DNA of 64,000 bases, taken from positions 24,525,001 to 24,589,000 of the forward strand of contig NC_068563.1 of the NCBI RefSeq assembly GCF_022201045.2, read 5' to 3'. Positions 48,331-59,162 of this stretch are shown piece by piece. The position numbers and the translations under genes were made by a program. This DNA is from Citrus sinensis (lineage: Eukaryota; Streptophyta; Magnoliopsida; Sapindales; Rutaceae). Below the pieces are notes generated by a model. The model searched no databases. It worked only from the letters and a program-made list of their open reading frames with translations, and was not told where the DNA came from. Within the stretch, counting starts at the first letter, position 1, and every line of letters begins with the position of its first letter.

Positions 48331-48620
48331 AGATTTGATCAAAGACATACCGAGTGGACTACCGGTGAAGTCTCTCTGGCGCTTCAGGTCCGTTTTCCGA
48401 AAGCAGTTGATTCATTAGTTGGCAGCTAAGAATTCACAAAGCTCCATATCTCAAGCGTTCCATTCGAACCAATTCCAATCTCAGCCGCATTTTTTTAACA
48501 AGAATTGTCTAAAAAGTTCGTCTGTACAAGCTTGGATTCCCTTGATAACTTTGTAGAAATCGATCACCCATATATAGTGGACATCATGCTTCAGTTATTG
48601 GCTGTTGCAATGAATTACCC
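48331..48620 (+). pseudogene. F-box pseudogene A, N-terminal part
   Basis: Directly continues 41,481-41,557 after Copia 2. DLIKDIPSGLPVKSLWRFR matches the F-box start of the intact gene (DLISDILSRLPVKPLLRFR). The following bases align with pseudogene B through CAATGAATTAC (in B CAATGGATTAG). Stops and frameshifts occur soon after the F-box. F-box proteins are substrate adaptors of SCF ubiquitin ligases; this copy is dead. Confidence 0.85.
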
Positions 48621-48630
48621 TTAATAATAG

Positions 48631-48984
48631 AATTGCTCTTTACTTCTCAACTCTTCGAAATCTCCGCTTTAACAAAGTGTCAAAATCGATACTCAAGATC
48701 ATTAGAATTCAAGTTGTGCTGCCTTCTTGTTATTAACAAGTTGACATGGCAATTCGTAAACAACAAACTTATAATGCTGAATTTAAAAATATATAACGGC
48801 CGGTTTCGTTGAATGTTATGCTTTAAATTAAAATCTTAGCATTTACGGATTTTTTTTGTATCCTATGCATTTGGTAATTTGTTCATAAAACTGTTTCAAC
48901 TATCTTCGAGAATTGGTGAAAAAGTCTTGGGTCTTTGAATTGCACTCTACCAAACCAATGACATGGCAATTCGTTAAATGCTAT
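48631..48984 (+). pseudogene. second F-box gene leader (5' UTR/intron-like), truncated
   Basis: TTTACTTCTCAACTCTTCG and GTGAAAAAGTCTTGGGTCTT with the following ATG at 48,959 resemble the leader and pre-start sequence of the intact gene at 62,281-62,464 (CACTTCTCAACACCC, GTGAAAGGGTCTTGGATATT, ATG). After the ATG the sequence is not F-box-like and the Gypsy remnant begins soon after. A second copy of ACATGGCAATTCGT lies at 48,743-48,756. Confidence 0.45.
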
Positions 48985-49232
48985 TCCAACACAAGTTTGT
49001 TTGACTTGGAATAACTGACTGCCTTTTTATTCATGTCTTTCATGGCTTAAATAGCCATTAAGTACAACCAAAACTAACTTATTGACCAAATCCCAAAGAA
49101 ACATGGAAAATTAATTATTCCCACAAGACTAGGTCCAACTTAACAACCATTGACTCACTAAACTCAAATTCAAGTCATAATTTTAAAATTTAATAAGACT
49201 TTGAAAAATAAATAAATTTAAGACCTGTAACA
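48985..49232 (-). repeat. truncated 3' LTR of the Gypsy remnant
   Basis: On the minus strand begins TGTTACAGGTCTTAAATT and stops at CTTGTGTTG, short of the end of the 5' LTR. Confidence 0.8.
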
Positions 49233-49329
49233 ATTTCTCCCCTCTTAAGAAATAGCCTTGTCCTCAAGGGTATAACTAGGGAATTCATTTTCAATAACTC
49301 AAATACTAGTGCGAACTATGAAGGGTTTA

Positions 49330-50090
49330 TAACTTCCATGTCTTCATCAGTATTGCTATCATTGAAACAAGCTTGAATCATGAATAATTTTTTGCAACGA
49401 TGTCCAAGACTAAATTGTTCATTACACTTGAAGCATAGTCATTTCTTCCTTCTCTCATCTATCTCTTCTGTGCTAAGCCTTCTTATGGGCATTGGAATGG
49501 AGCTGTTTCGAACTTCAAGAAATTTGAATAGCCCTTGAGAGTGATTACAAGCTTCATATAGGCGAGCTAACCCGATGGTTGAAGATAATGTTGTCAGACA
49601 ACATGCTAATACATCCGCCTTGATTGAATCATGTAACCCACTAATAAAACAACTGACTTGATGGTTTTGAGGAAGGTGTTCAACCTTTGCTAATAATCTC
49701 TCAAATTAAGTTTGATATTCTTTGACTGACCCAACTTGTCTTAGCTTTATTAACTCCCCAAAGAAATCTTGAAAATTTGTAGCTCCATATTCAAGCCATC
49801 TCGAAATTCCTACCAAGTCATCACTCTTTTTTCTTGCTTAAGTAGTTGATACCATTATTGAGCGTCACATTCGAGATGAAATGATGCTAGTGCCCCACGA
49901 TCTTCTTATGTTATATGGTTAAAGTCGAAAAATTACTCTACTCTGCAAAACTAACTCGTCGTGTCTTGTTATCCACTAAAGTAAGGGAAGTCAATTTTGA
50001 CAAGCCTGGGAGCATATTGTGAGCCATTTTGGTGTGTGTCATTAGCATTGCTGGATCGTCTTACTGGATTCTGAAATTGTGCCATGGAAT
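49330..50090 (-). pseudogene. Gypsy gag relic
   Basis: The minus strand encodes SFHLECDAQ.W, FQDFFGELIKLRQVGSVKEY, FERLLAKVEHLPQ, CFISGLHDSIKADV and a CCHC-type LCFKCNEQFSLGHRC at about 49,396-49,440. This is the order of retrotransposon gag plus zinc knuckle. Several in-frame stops are present. Confidence 0.8.
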
Positions 50091-50235
50091 TTTCTCATTC
50101 CTTATCATGTTGTGTGTTGGTTCGTGTAGCAAGTTGCAAGGAGAGTTCATTAAGTTTCTCTAAGATTTGTTTCTGACCTGCAGTGAGAGAGTTCACATCA
50201 TTCTCCAACTTATCCACTCGTGAATCTATGCCCTT

Positions 50236-50247
50236 GCTCTGATACCA
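50236..50247 (-). other. primer binding site of the Gypsy remnant
   Basis: Minus strand TGGTATCAGAGC, an exact match to the initiator Met tRNA complement, one to two bases inside the 5' LTR. Confidence 0.9.
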
Positions 50248-50248
50248 C

Positions 50249-50597
50249 TGTGGCACGTACTAGGGATTGGTTCTTTTATTTTTGTTGGAACCTATGATGA
50301 ATAAATTTTAAAACTAGAGTTTAAGGTTAATAGAGGAACCTTGGCCTCAACAACACAAGTTTGTTTAACTTGGAATAACTGACTGCCTCTTTATTCATGT
50401 CTTTCATGGCTTAAATAGCCATCAAGTACAACCAAAACTAACTTATTGACCAAATCCCAAAGAAACAGGGAAAATTAATTCTTCCCACAAGACTAGGTCT
50501 AACTTAACAACCATTGACTCACTAAACTCAAATTCAAGTTATAATTTTAAAATATAATAAGACTTTCAAAAATAAATAAATTTAAGACCCCGTAACA
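50249..50597 (-). repeat. 5' LTR of the Gypsy remnant
   Basis: On the minus strand begins TGTTACGGGGTCTTAAATT and ends just before the PBS. It is complete. Confidence 0.8.
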
Positions 50598-51337
50598 TAG
50601 AGGTATAGCTTTGTGGAACCCCTCGACCAAGAAACACAAGACATTGCCAAAATTCTAGAATGATTTCAGATATTATGATTGCATTGCTGATGGATTTGGT
50701 TACGACACAGTTAGCGACGACTAAAAGTTGGTCAGAATTATACAATTCAGTAAAAATAAAGTTGATTACACCGAGGTTACTGTTTACAGCCTGAAAACTA
50801 ATTTTTGGCGACAGATTAAAGAGTTGTCGTTTTCGTTTTTCTTCCCCCTAAGAACTAGAGCTCTTGCCGCCGGGGCTTTGCATTGGGTAACGTTCAAAAC
50901 CACCAGCACAGCAAAAGGTTACGGTTTGATTCTTGCATTTGATCTAAAGACCGAGAAATTTTTTCGAGTGCTTTTGCCTGATATAAAAGATAAAACATGT
51001 TTTGACTTTCATGTTCTTAGTGGATCTCTATCTCTAACTTGTATCATTTACAATCATCAGCAACCTGGTAGTATTTGGGTAATGAAGGAATATGGGGTGA
51101 TGGAGTCTTGGACTAAACTTTTTTCTTGTTTTGTGAAGGGAGTGCGTCGACCGTTGGCTTATTCAAATAATGCGGATCGAGTTTTCGTGTATAAAAGTGG
51201 GATGCCCCTTTATTGGTACCATGTTGAGAAAATGATGGAGGTTAGAATGGAGGTTAGATTGGTCCATATTCATGATGCGCCACACTTTTTTCGTAGTGCA
51301 GTTATTTGTGTGGACAGTCTTGTTTTACCATATGCTT
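50598..51337 (+). pseudogene. F-box pseudogene, FBA domain part
   Basis: Resumes with LWNP-like sequence after the Gypsy remnant. KLVRIIQFSKNKVDYTEV, ALAAGALHWV, LILAFDLKTEKFFRVLLP and IWVMKEYGVMESWTKLF match the F-box-associated interaction domain of the intact protein (KLVRIIQSYKVDYLEV, FIAGALHWL, MILAFDLKSEKFYEV, IWVMKEYG). A TAA stop is at about 50,721 and the start is missing. From 50,728 on 214 codons are open, up to the LINE insertion. It may belong to pseudogene A or to the second leader at 48,631. Confidence 0.88.
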
Positions 51338-51529
51338 TTTTTTATTTTATAGGAAAGTATAACTTTCATTGAAAAACTAAGAGAATAAATACAAAAGTTC
51401 GGTGGGCAGATCCCAATCCAAATTTCTGATTTATCAAAATTTAAGGCTAAATTATGGGCAGTGTTGTTACAGTTTCTAAGTGTGTGCTAAACTATAACAT
51501 TTTTTAGCCCTTTTATCCTTTGTTGAGCC

Positions 51530-51850
51530 TAAAAAATGATCCAACCAATCTCCAGTTTGCTGCTCTTCTTACTTGTGATTAGATTCACCACTTCTTGACA
51601 ATCTGATTCAACAACTAGTGGATTGCAAGCTGCATTTTCTGCAATTTCTATACCCTAATTTGTTGCTTTAGCTTCTGCAATAGCTACACAACTAAAAAAT
51701 CTTGATTTTTTAATAGCAACAACTACAAATTCTACTTTATGATTTCTTAAAACAATTTACAACCCAACGAATTGATCATTTGACTTGATTGCTGCATCTA
51801 CATTCATTTTAAACCATCCTTCAAGCGGAGGTTTCCAACTTGGCTAAAGA
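51530..51850 (-). pseudogene. LINE RNase H domain relic
   Basis: Minus strand: PPLEGWFKMNVDAAIKSND, VLRNHK, AIAEAKA and LVVESDCQEVVNLI, the pattern of the RNase H domain (RVT_3) that ends many plant L1 ORF2 proteins. Two stops interrupt it. Confidence 0.75.
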
Positions 51851-52061
51851 GAAGACACCTGCTGTGGATCATCTTGCCTTTGGGGAGCTTTGACTCTTCT
51901 ATAAGACTTCATTATTGCTATTTGAACATCAACTTCCTTCTTTTCCATGACAAAAAGATTCTTGGAGTGTCAGTTTGCCCAGCATAAAGCCACAATCATC
52001 TCCATGTCTCTTATATTTCTTCTAACTGTTAGTCCATGTAGCACTCTCAACATGTCCTAAT

Positions 52062-52359
52062 TGACCAGGTGGTTAAAGTCCTTCTTAAATTTGCTGAGCT
52101 TCCACATTTTTTGTGAAGCTTTGCACTCTATTAGAGCATGAAAGACATTTTCCCCTTTGCTGCCGCAGTTTTTACACCATGGATCTTGAACAACTTTCTT
52201 GTTCCACAAATTCTCTGTAGTTGCCAACAGATTTTGAGTTACTCTCCACATGAAAATTTTTATCTTTACTGGAATTTCAAGCTTCCAAATCACGTTCCAC
52301 TCTATTAGACTGGTTCTTGAGGTGCTTAGACAGTTTGGAATTTTGAGACTGAGTGCCAC
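52062..52359 (-). pseudogene. LINE zf-RVT domain
   Basis: Minus strand: WNVIWKLEIPVKIKIFMWRV, then NLWNKKVVQDPWCKNCGSKG and HALIECKASQKMW. This is the reverse-transcriptase zinc-binding domain, with its C..C..H..C spacing visible. Confidence 0.85.
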
Positions 52360-52436
52360 CTAATAGCCACTCTTTACAGAGTATAAACCTTGCTTGTCAT
52401 AAGCCCACACAAGTTGATTAGGTTCTGGACCTCAAA

Positions 52437-53460
52437 GGGGGGGGGGGGGATCTGCATTATTCTTTCAACATCCTCAGGCATAAAATGTTATCTAATTATG
52501 TTCTTGTCCCATTTTTTCTCCTCATTGATTAAGAAGGATATTGTAGCTTCTGTAGGCAATGTAAGTTGAGATATTATCGTAAAGGTTACAAGTCTAGGAA
52601 TCCATCTTGTATTATAAATTGGCACATTCTTTCCGTTTCCAATTCTCCACCTGAGACCTTTTTGAATTACCTATCTTCCCCATTAAATACTTCTCCAAAT
52701 AAATAAAGGCCGATATCCCAGCTTAGCCCCTAAGAATTCTGAATGCTTAAAGTATTTTGCTTGCAAAACTCTAACTAACAGTGAGTTAGGAAATTGGATA
52801 ATTCTCCAACTCTGTTTTGCCACTAAAGCTTGATTATAGCTTGACATATCTTTGAAGCCCATGCCCACTTTTTTCCTTTTGTGCTACATAACCTCCCATT
52901 TTGCCCAATGAATATATCTTTGATCTCTTTTTTTAGTCCCACCAGAAGCTTGCAATAGCTTGTTAGATATCTTTATATAATCCCAGAGGAAGCTTGAAAA
53001 CACTAATAGCATAGGTAGGGACTGCCTAAGCCACAACTTTGATCAAAATTTCATTTCCTCCACTTGAGAAGAGCTTGTTGTTCTATTTTAATATCTTATT
53101 CATCACATTTATCTTAATGTCATCGAAAAAACTTATCTTCTTTCTCCATACCATAGATGGAGATCCCACGTATTTTTCATGTGTTGAGACTGAATGGAGT
53201 TGAAAAATATTTTTAATTGTATCCATCTGACTAGCCGAGATGTCTCCACTAAAAATCATTAAAGACTTGTCATAGTTGAAGATTTAACCCGAAGCTGCAT
53301 CATAGCAATAAAAAGCAGCCTTTAAATTTGTACAATCTTCCGTTGTCGCTTTGGTAAATATGAGGCTGTCGTCTGTGAAAAGAAGATGGGTAATTGACAA
53401 GTCTCTATTAAATCTCAGCCCATGAATTAACTATTTGGATTCAGTCTGGCAAGTTAGAAA
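52437..53460 (-). pseudogene. LINE ORF2 RT C-terminal part
   Basis: Minus strand includes LLFTDDSLIFTKATTEDC (the palm motif, normally FADDS, near 53,360-53,400), VGSPSMVWRKK, NEILIKVVAQAVPTYA-like and MGFKDMSSYNQALVAKQSWR. A 13-G run sits at 52,437-52,449. Multiple stops and frame changes. Confidence 0.8.
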
Positions 53461-53475
53461 AAACTTATGCACATA

Positions 53476-54820
53476 TGATAACTCTATAAAATGAGAGTTA
53501 TTATGACAAGTCTTTACTAAATCAAGATCACTTAGAGAGTAAATGATGTATTTTTATTGCATTTTTGTTACGTTTTGCATAAACATTCATTTTAGTTTAG
53601 TCTTAATAAGTTTTGCTTGATTTAAAGTAATTCGTGCTCAAATCATGTGCATAATTGTAGATTTTCAGAAGCTTTTAATTCATGGAAGGGATGTTGATGC
53701 AGTAGGCTGGCAAAAAGGATGAAGAATATGGCCACAAAAGAATTGAAACAAAACTGAAGCAGTGCAGTGCTATAGCCGTTGCTGGAGCAACCATTGCTGT
53801 AGCAATTCTAGAACAATGATAGAGAAAACTTAGTGCGGGATATCTGCAGAATTGCGATATACATTTTCCTAATCTGACTCATGCGCGCCCTAGCCTTTGG
53901 TTTACCCTAGTTTGCAGTTATAAAAAGAGGCGTGCATCACATAAAACGGCGGCAAGGAATTAACATTGAAAAAATCGAGAGGAAAAGAAGAAAACAATCA
54001 GAATTCAAGAGAAGCAAATCTACATCAGCGAAGAATCCAGCAGAGTTATTTGGAGTCAATCTTTGATGTTCTCTACTTGTTATATTCCTTACTCTTTGAT
54101 TGAATCGATGTATTTCATGACCAATATTTTTTTGTTTGTTTTTCTTTTTCAAAGTATGAACTAAATTTAATTGTAGTTGAGTGACAAACAATCTAAATGT
54201 ATTTTTTATTGTTCTTATGAGTTGTTATATGATTGCTATGACATTTTACTTTAGTAGTTATTATTATAATCATTATTTCGATTGACCACCCGTTTAATGG
54301 TTCAAGTTAAGATAGAGCGCAAAAGGGACTGTCTTAGTGGATATTATTAGAGTAATACTTGATCTTAATTTAAGTTTCCTGGATTAAATTTTCTTGAATC
54401 CGAAAAGGGTTATACTTGAAATTAAGATTTATAAAGAACTAGACATAGGAATTCACCTTGTAGGGTAGAGAGAGTAGGTGTTCATAATGTCATGCCTTAG
54501 GTAGAATAGCAACTGGCCATTGTTAGGATACTTAAGGGTATGAGAAGTCCAACACACGACAGCTGATGATGCAAAATAATTCTGCCCAGTGCTGTAGGAC
54601 TTGATGTAGCAACTGGTGTTAATTTGATAAAAAGTAGTGAACCCGTGAAGAGAGTTTGATCATTCAGCTATTTAATTCTCATTTGATTCTTTTACGAAAT
54701 TTATCTAATATGTTTCATTACTGTAATAATTTGTTTTATTTTCTTATAATTGTTAATTTCGATAGTAATCAACTTTAACTAGGTTCATCTCATGATAGGT
54801 ACGAGGAGTAGTTTTCTTGA
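53476..54820 (+). mobile_element. LTR-like block inserted in the LINE
   Basis: Begins TGATAACTCTATAAAATGAG, a start seen in plant Gypsy LTRs. It has a promoter-like GTTATAAAAAGAGGCGTGC near 53,918 and then a transcribed-looking GA-rich part. The RT fingers and palm start expected here in the LINE are absent. The right end and target duplication could not be fixed; orientation plus is inferred from the TATA box. Confidence 0.45.
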
Positions 54821-54829
54821 GATATCTTA

Positions 54830-55545
54830 TACCTCTCTTTTTCTCCTCTATATTCATTAGGATAGGATTATGGTCCAAAGTCCATGTAACTAAAGTCTCT
54901 GCTGTAGCTTCGTGAAAAATATCACCCTAAGTCCTGTTGCACAGGAAGCGATCCAACCTTTTTTTTCAATCAAATGGGGTCCATATCTCTGGTTAGACCA
55001 AGTAAAGGATTACCCCTTCCATCCCAAATCCCTTAGCTTACACTCTCTAATTGCATATTTGAAATCGCACATTATTTTCACATCTCTATCATTTCCTCCT
55101 AGGTTCTCAAATGACATTATAATTTCATTGAAATCCTCAAAGCAAAGCCAAGGCAAATAAGAAAGAGTAGCTTACCTTTTCATTAAGGTCCACGTGTGAT
55201 ACTTTTGCTTTGTCTTCGAATGGCCATAGATTCTTACACACCTTCAATAACACCCATTTTCTGTATGTATCACTGTATCAATGTGATGCTTACTATATGA
55301 CTTTACTTCCATCATCACCTTTGTATTCCACAGTATTGCCAAACCACCTCCTAATCTATTTCTTCTCACCTCAAGACAATTCTCGTAATCCAACTCTTTA
55401 CACTTGTTCTAGATTTGCTTTGCCGTCAGTTTTGTCTCGCAAAGAAACATAATCTGAGGCCTATAAAGTTGGAGAATTATTTTGGCTTCACGGAATATTG
55501 GGCCATTCCCCAAACTTCAAATGTTCCAACTTACAATTTTCATGG
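54830..55545 (-). pseudogene. LINE ORF2 endonuclease relic
   Basis: Minus strand: MKIVSWNI, stop, SLGNGPIF; IMFLCETKL; RRNRLGGGLAILW; FEDFNEII; LRDLGWKG, SFTWSNQRYGPHLIE. This is the apurinic-type endonuclease of L1 ORF2. Stops and a frameshift break it. Confidence 0.85.
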
Positions 55546-55749
55546 TTGTCGGCGGGGTTGGTGACCAACCTCCGCCGATATTTCCTCTATATTTCCACTG
55601 CCATATATGTGCTACCAGCATCTTGTTTTTTTAAAAAACAATTTCCTATCTCAACATCTGTTTTGCTTTCGGTGATATAAGAGGAATCACCATTGTTGGG
55701 CCATTTGTTTTTTTCTTCTTTGTTTCTGGGCTTGCCTAATTAACTTCAC

Positions 55750-57089
55750 TAGCTAGCCTCTTGGTAGCTATAAGCCCTTTTTTTGGTATCCTCGCCATAT
55801 TCCCTACTCCTTGCTTGAATCTTCCATCTTCTTTTCTTGGGCTTGAGTTTCAATCCATTTTCACTTTCTCCGACTCTAGATACATCTTGGGCCATCCCAT
55901 CATTGTGGCCAAATTGGGAAATTTTGTTTTGAAAATCCGCTTTATCACTGTTATATTTCCTCTCTTTTTTTCTCGCCATATATTTCCCCTTTTCCACTTT
56001 CAATTTGGCTCCAAAATTCTGAGACTGAGGCTCCTTCCACCTTCATTTTGTTTTCCCGCTTCTCGCTTTGGTTCCCTAGAAGGATTAACTACATTAGTAG
56101 TCTCATCCTAATACTTCCAGTTACTTTTTTCTAGGTTTGGCCTGTCTCCATCATTTATTAATTGTTTATCAGTGCCCATTGGTACTTGGCCCGCTTTCTT
56201 AACCCGTTTGAGATCCCACATCTTGCTGTAACATTCTTGTAATGATTGGTTTTCTTGCTGAATTTTTGCTTCAGGCCTTCGGTTCTCAATATCATTTTCT
56301 TTGTTTCTTCTTCTACTTTGATTTGATTTTTCTGCCATAGTTGGTGCTTTAAGCCATGGGTTGTATGCTAACTCTTCCTTTAGTTGATTATTATACATTG
56401 CACATTCCCTGTATTGGTGTCCGATGCACCCACAACAATAACAAAAATCTGGCAGTCTTTCATACCTTAATAGGACTGGAGTATCTTCTTCCTTATACAT
56501 ATCTTCTTTTTTTATCTCCAAGATCTTCATTAGCGGCTTTGTAACGTCTATAGAGAGTCTAACTCTTATTACTTCCCCTATACAATCCCCATTTACATCA
56601 TTTTTAACTTCCTCGACTTTGCCAACAACCTCCACAAGTTTTGATATTGTCTCTCTGTCCATGCACATTATGGGCACATTTTGGAGTTGTATCTAAAAGG
56701 ATACATAGGTAAAAGACTGCTTTAATATATTTCCTTAATATATTTTCAATTCCCTTTTGGTTCTGCAAACACAATAAGTGCCCTGGCAAAATGTCATGGC
56801 CCTCCTTTTAATGCCCTTTTCTTATCCACTTCTGCTCCAAATTTAAACATGAACACATTATCCCCCAAGCTTTCCACCTTCACTTTTTTTTATTCTGCCA
56901 CGCATGCTGAAGAGCTATCCTTAGCCCTTCCTTGCTTACACTTTTATTTGTCATCACTTTTCTAACTAAACATCTAGCTACACTTTTCACCCTTTTCAAT
57001 TTAATTTTGTTCTTGAAAGTAATTTTGCCTTCCTCTACCCCTGATAACTCAATAGCTTTGCATCTCCGAATCAACTCTTCTGTATCCAT
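55750..57089 (-). pseudogene. LINE ORF1 (DUF4283 plus CCHC) broken
   Basis: Starts at minus ATG 57,089 (MDTEELIRRCKAIELSGVEE), followed by a stop after about 69 codons, then frame changes. The longest open part (56,677-56,108) includes VPIMCMDR-type sequence, IRVRLSIDVTKPL, and YERLPDFCYCCGCIGHQYREC, a plant L1 ORF1 CCHC knuckle. ORF1 binds RNA in active elements. The upstream 57,090-57,361 is the 5' UTR. Confidence 0.88.
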
Positions 57090-57361
57090 AGCTAAAAGCC
57101 TAAAACGGACACCTTTTAAGCACTAAACAAACCTTCCACACCGCTACCACGCCAAAGACTTTAAAAAGACACGCACACTACTTTAAAAAACAAAGACAAA
57201 AGGTGAAAGAAACAAAGATGGGGCTGCAAAAGTAAAGAAAAGTATAAAAAGCTTTAAACTATACCCAAGTGGTGGGTATAAAGGAGGGTCCGCGTAACCT
57301 TATCAAAACATCCATTCTAAGTTTTCAGAGAAAACTTTAGAAAGAGGACTCCTATTCGCGT

Positions 57362-57410
57362 TTGTTTTACCCCATGCTTAATTATACAAGAATATAGGTG
57401 TTTGAAAAGG
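57362..57410 (+). pseudogene. 3' end of the F-box pseudogene after the LINE
   Basis: The target duplication followed by ATTATACAAGAATATAGGTGT matches the end of the intact gene (TTATACAACTGTAGGTGTGG at about 63,531-63,550). This places the LINE inside the last codons of the F-box frame. Confidence 0.65.
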
Positions 57411-57504
57411 TAGCATTTCTTTTAATTTAGAAATGTTCCTCTTTTTTATTAGAGCTAGTTTTTAGTTGGACTTCAAAGTTCAAACCTAATTTATGTCATT
57501 ATTA

Positions 57505-57878
57505 GAGCATCACTAAAAAACTCTTCAAATAAGATTTTATTACTTATTTGAAGAGCCACATCAATATTTAAAATTTCAAAAGACACTCCAATTAAGATTC
57601 TTCAAATAAGAATTGATTCTCTCTCTTCAAATTTGGAGAGTTAATTTCTCACTTTTCAATTTATATTTATTACTTTTCATTGAATAAAGAGAGAGAATTA
57701 CTTTAATTGCTATTGACTTTTCCTTTAAAAAAATAATTATTTGATTAAAATAATATTAACTTATTTCTATTTGAAGAGTCTTTTGGAGAATATCATATTT
57801 TTCACCCTTCTATTTGCCACATAAGTAAGCAAATAAGTATTTGAAGAGTAAAATTTATAGAAGCTTTTGGAGATGCTC
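57505..57878 (-). mobile_element. Tourist-like MITE, third copy
   Basis: 374 bp, GAGCATC...GATGCTC, flanked by TTA at 57,502-57,504 and 57,879-57,881. It is the reverse orientation relative to the dimer at 8.5-9.3 kb and shares its internal blocks (GAAGAGCCACATCAATATTT, TTGCCACATA, TATTTGAAGAGTAAAATTTATA). Confidence 0.8.
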
Positions 57879-57881
57879 TTA

Positions 57882-59097
57882 GGATTCTAATTTAACGTTT
57901 GTAGGATTTATAATGTTATATTAAATTTAAAAAACTGAGACTTGTTATGGGATTATGTCTATAATGTTTGTGTCACTTTGATGACTTTAGTAAGTGGATA
58001 ATAAAAACAACCACATGACTTGTGATATGTGTATTACTATCCCTTCAAACATATGACTTGGGCATCAAACTAACTAATTCATAAGTGTAACACACACAAC
58101 ACTTTAAGATTAAAAAAGTATATTATTTCTTTGGTTATAAGTAGTTGTCACTATTTGTAAACAAATAGACTTAGAGACTGAGAAATGAAATAGAGAGTAC
58201 GTAAAAAAGTTCTTTCATTAGTTTGCTTATTCTCATTTTGTTCCATTTAATGTCATATCGTTTATATTATTTGCATGTATATATGGATGCTTCACAATTA
58301 ATTTCACAAAAAAAAACTATTTTTTAATTTTTTTTTCATGGTATTAACCTCACATTTTATATCTGCCCTTGTGAATAGTCTAGTGAGAAGTTATTTTCTT
58401 GAGCAAATTGACTGCATTATATATTCCTCGCATTTTATACAGCATTCCCGGTGATTTTGTTTAGTTTCATCAATTAGTTTTATTAGCATTTAGAAATCCA
58501 TACAAGTATTTGCTTGTAAAATCACACAATAATGCTAAACCTTATAATCAATTTTCTCAAAAACCTTTAGATCTTTGAAAAATTTAGGAGAGACGACAAA
58601 AAATGAAAATGAAAAATCCACGCTGTAATTATTTGTTTATTTCTTGATTTTGAGCAAACAAAAATGTCTTATTTTAAATCTAATCGCTTAACTTTCTCTG
58701 GGAGAATAAGACCTGACGCTTGTTTTATTTACATAGCCCCAAATACCAAATTGACATAATATGATAAATTTACCCCTTGGATAACATATTATTTGCAGAA
58801 GCATTAAACAAACTAATATGACACTTTTACCCTTTATGTCAAATAAATTTTACTAAAAACCACTGAAACAAAATTTGAAAAAGGAAAGATTATTGCTTTT
58901 AAGGCTTTTAAACCTTTTTGTTGCAGCTAATGAAAGAACAAACTAATCCAGATAAAAAATCAAGTAAATGAGCATACTTTTCCTGCCTTAGAAAAACCGG
59001 GAAACTGTAGCGCCTTGCCTTGGCGACGGCAACGCCTACTTCGAAGCCTTAGTCTTTCCTCCACCGCCCTTCGTTGACCCTCTTGTTGAACTCATTA
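57882..59097. other. intergenic, no gene recognised
   Basis: AT-rich with no supportable frame until about 59,000. The stretch 59,010-59,100 is GC-richer and shows frames on both strands, but I cannot assign it; part of it is shared with 41,481-41,500 as F-box leader. Confidence 0.4.
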
Positions 59098-59162
59098 GCC
59101 TTCTCAGACATTTTATCAAACACCTTGCGTACTCGGCCGAGTAACACAACTGGCGACTGCCG

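Larger units (their letters stand above)
48985..50597 (-). mobile_element. gag-only Ty3/Gypsy remnant with one truncated LTR
   Basis: In minus orientation: 5' LTR (50,597 down to about 50,249), PBS, gag relic, purine tract, 3' LTR (49,232 down to about 48,985). The two LTRs share the first 245 or so bases at high identity, but the 3' LTR lacks its last about 105 bases. Protease, RT and integrase are absent, so the element is either internally deleted or a non-autonomous derivative. No target duplication is found because the left end is lost. Confidence 0.85.
51338..57361 (-). mobile_element. L1-type LINE retrotransposon, inactivated
   Basis: About 6 kb in minus orientation with ORF1 (DUF4283 plus CCHC), ORF2 endonuclease, part of RT, zf-RVT and RNase H, in the usual plant L1 order. 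An 18-bp near-perfect target duplication flanks it: TTGTTTTACCATATGCTT (51,320-51,337) and TTGTTTTACCCCATGCTT (57,362-57,379), two mismatches. A short T run at 51,336-51,346 is the A tail on the minus strand. It inserted into the last part of an F-box pseudogene. Stops and frameshifts are frequent. Confidence 0.92.

Noticed and set aside
55761-56111. 116-codon plus frame
   Set aside because: Antisense to LINE ORF1.
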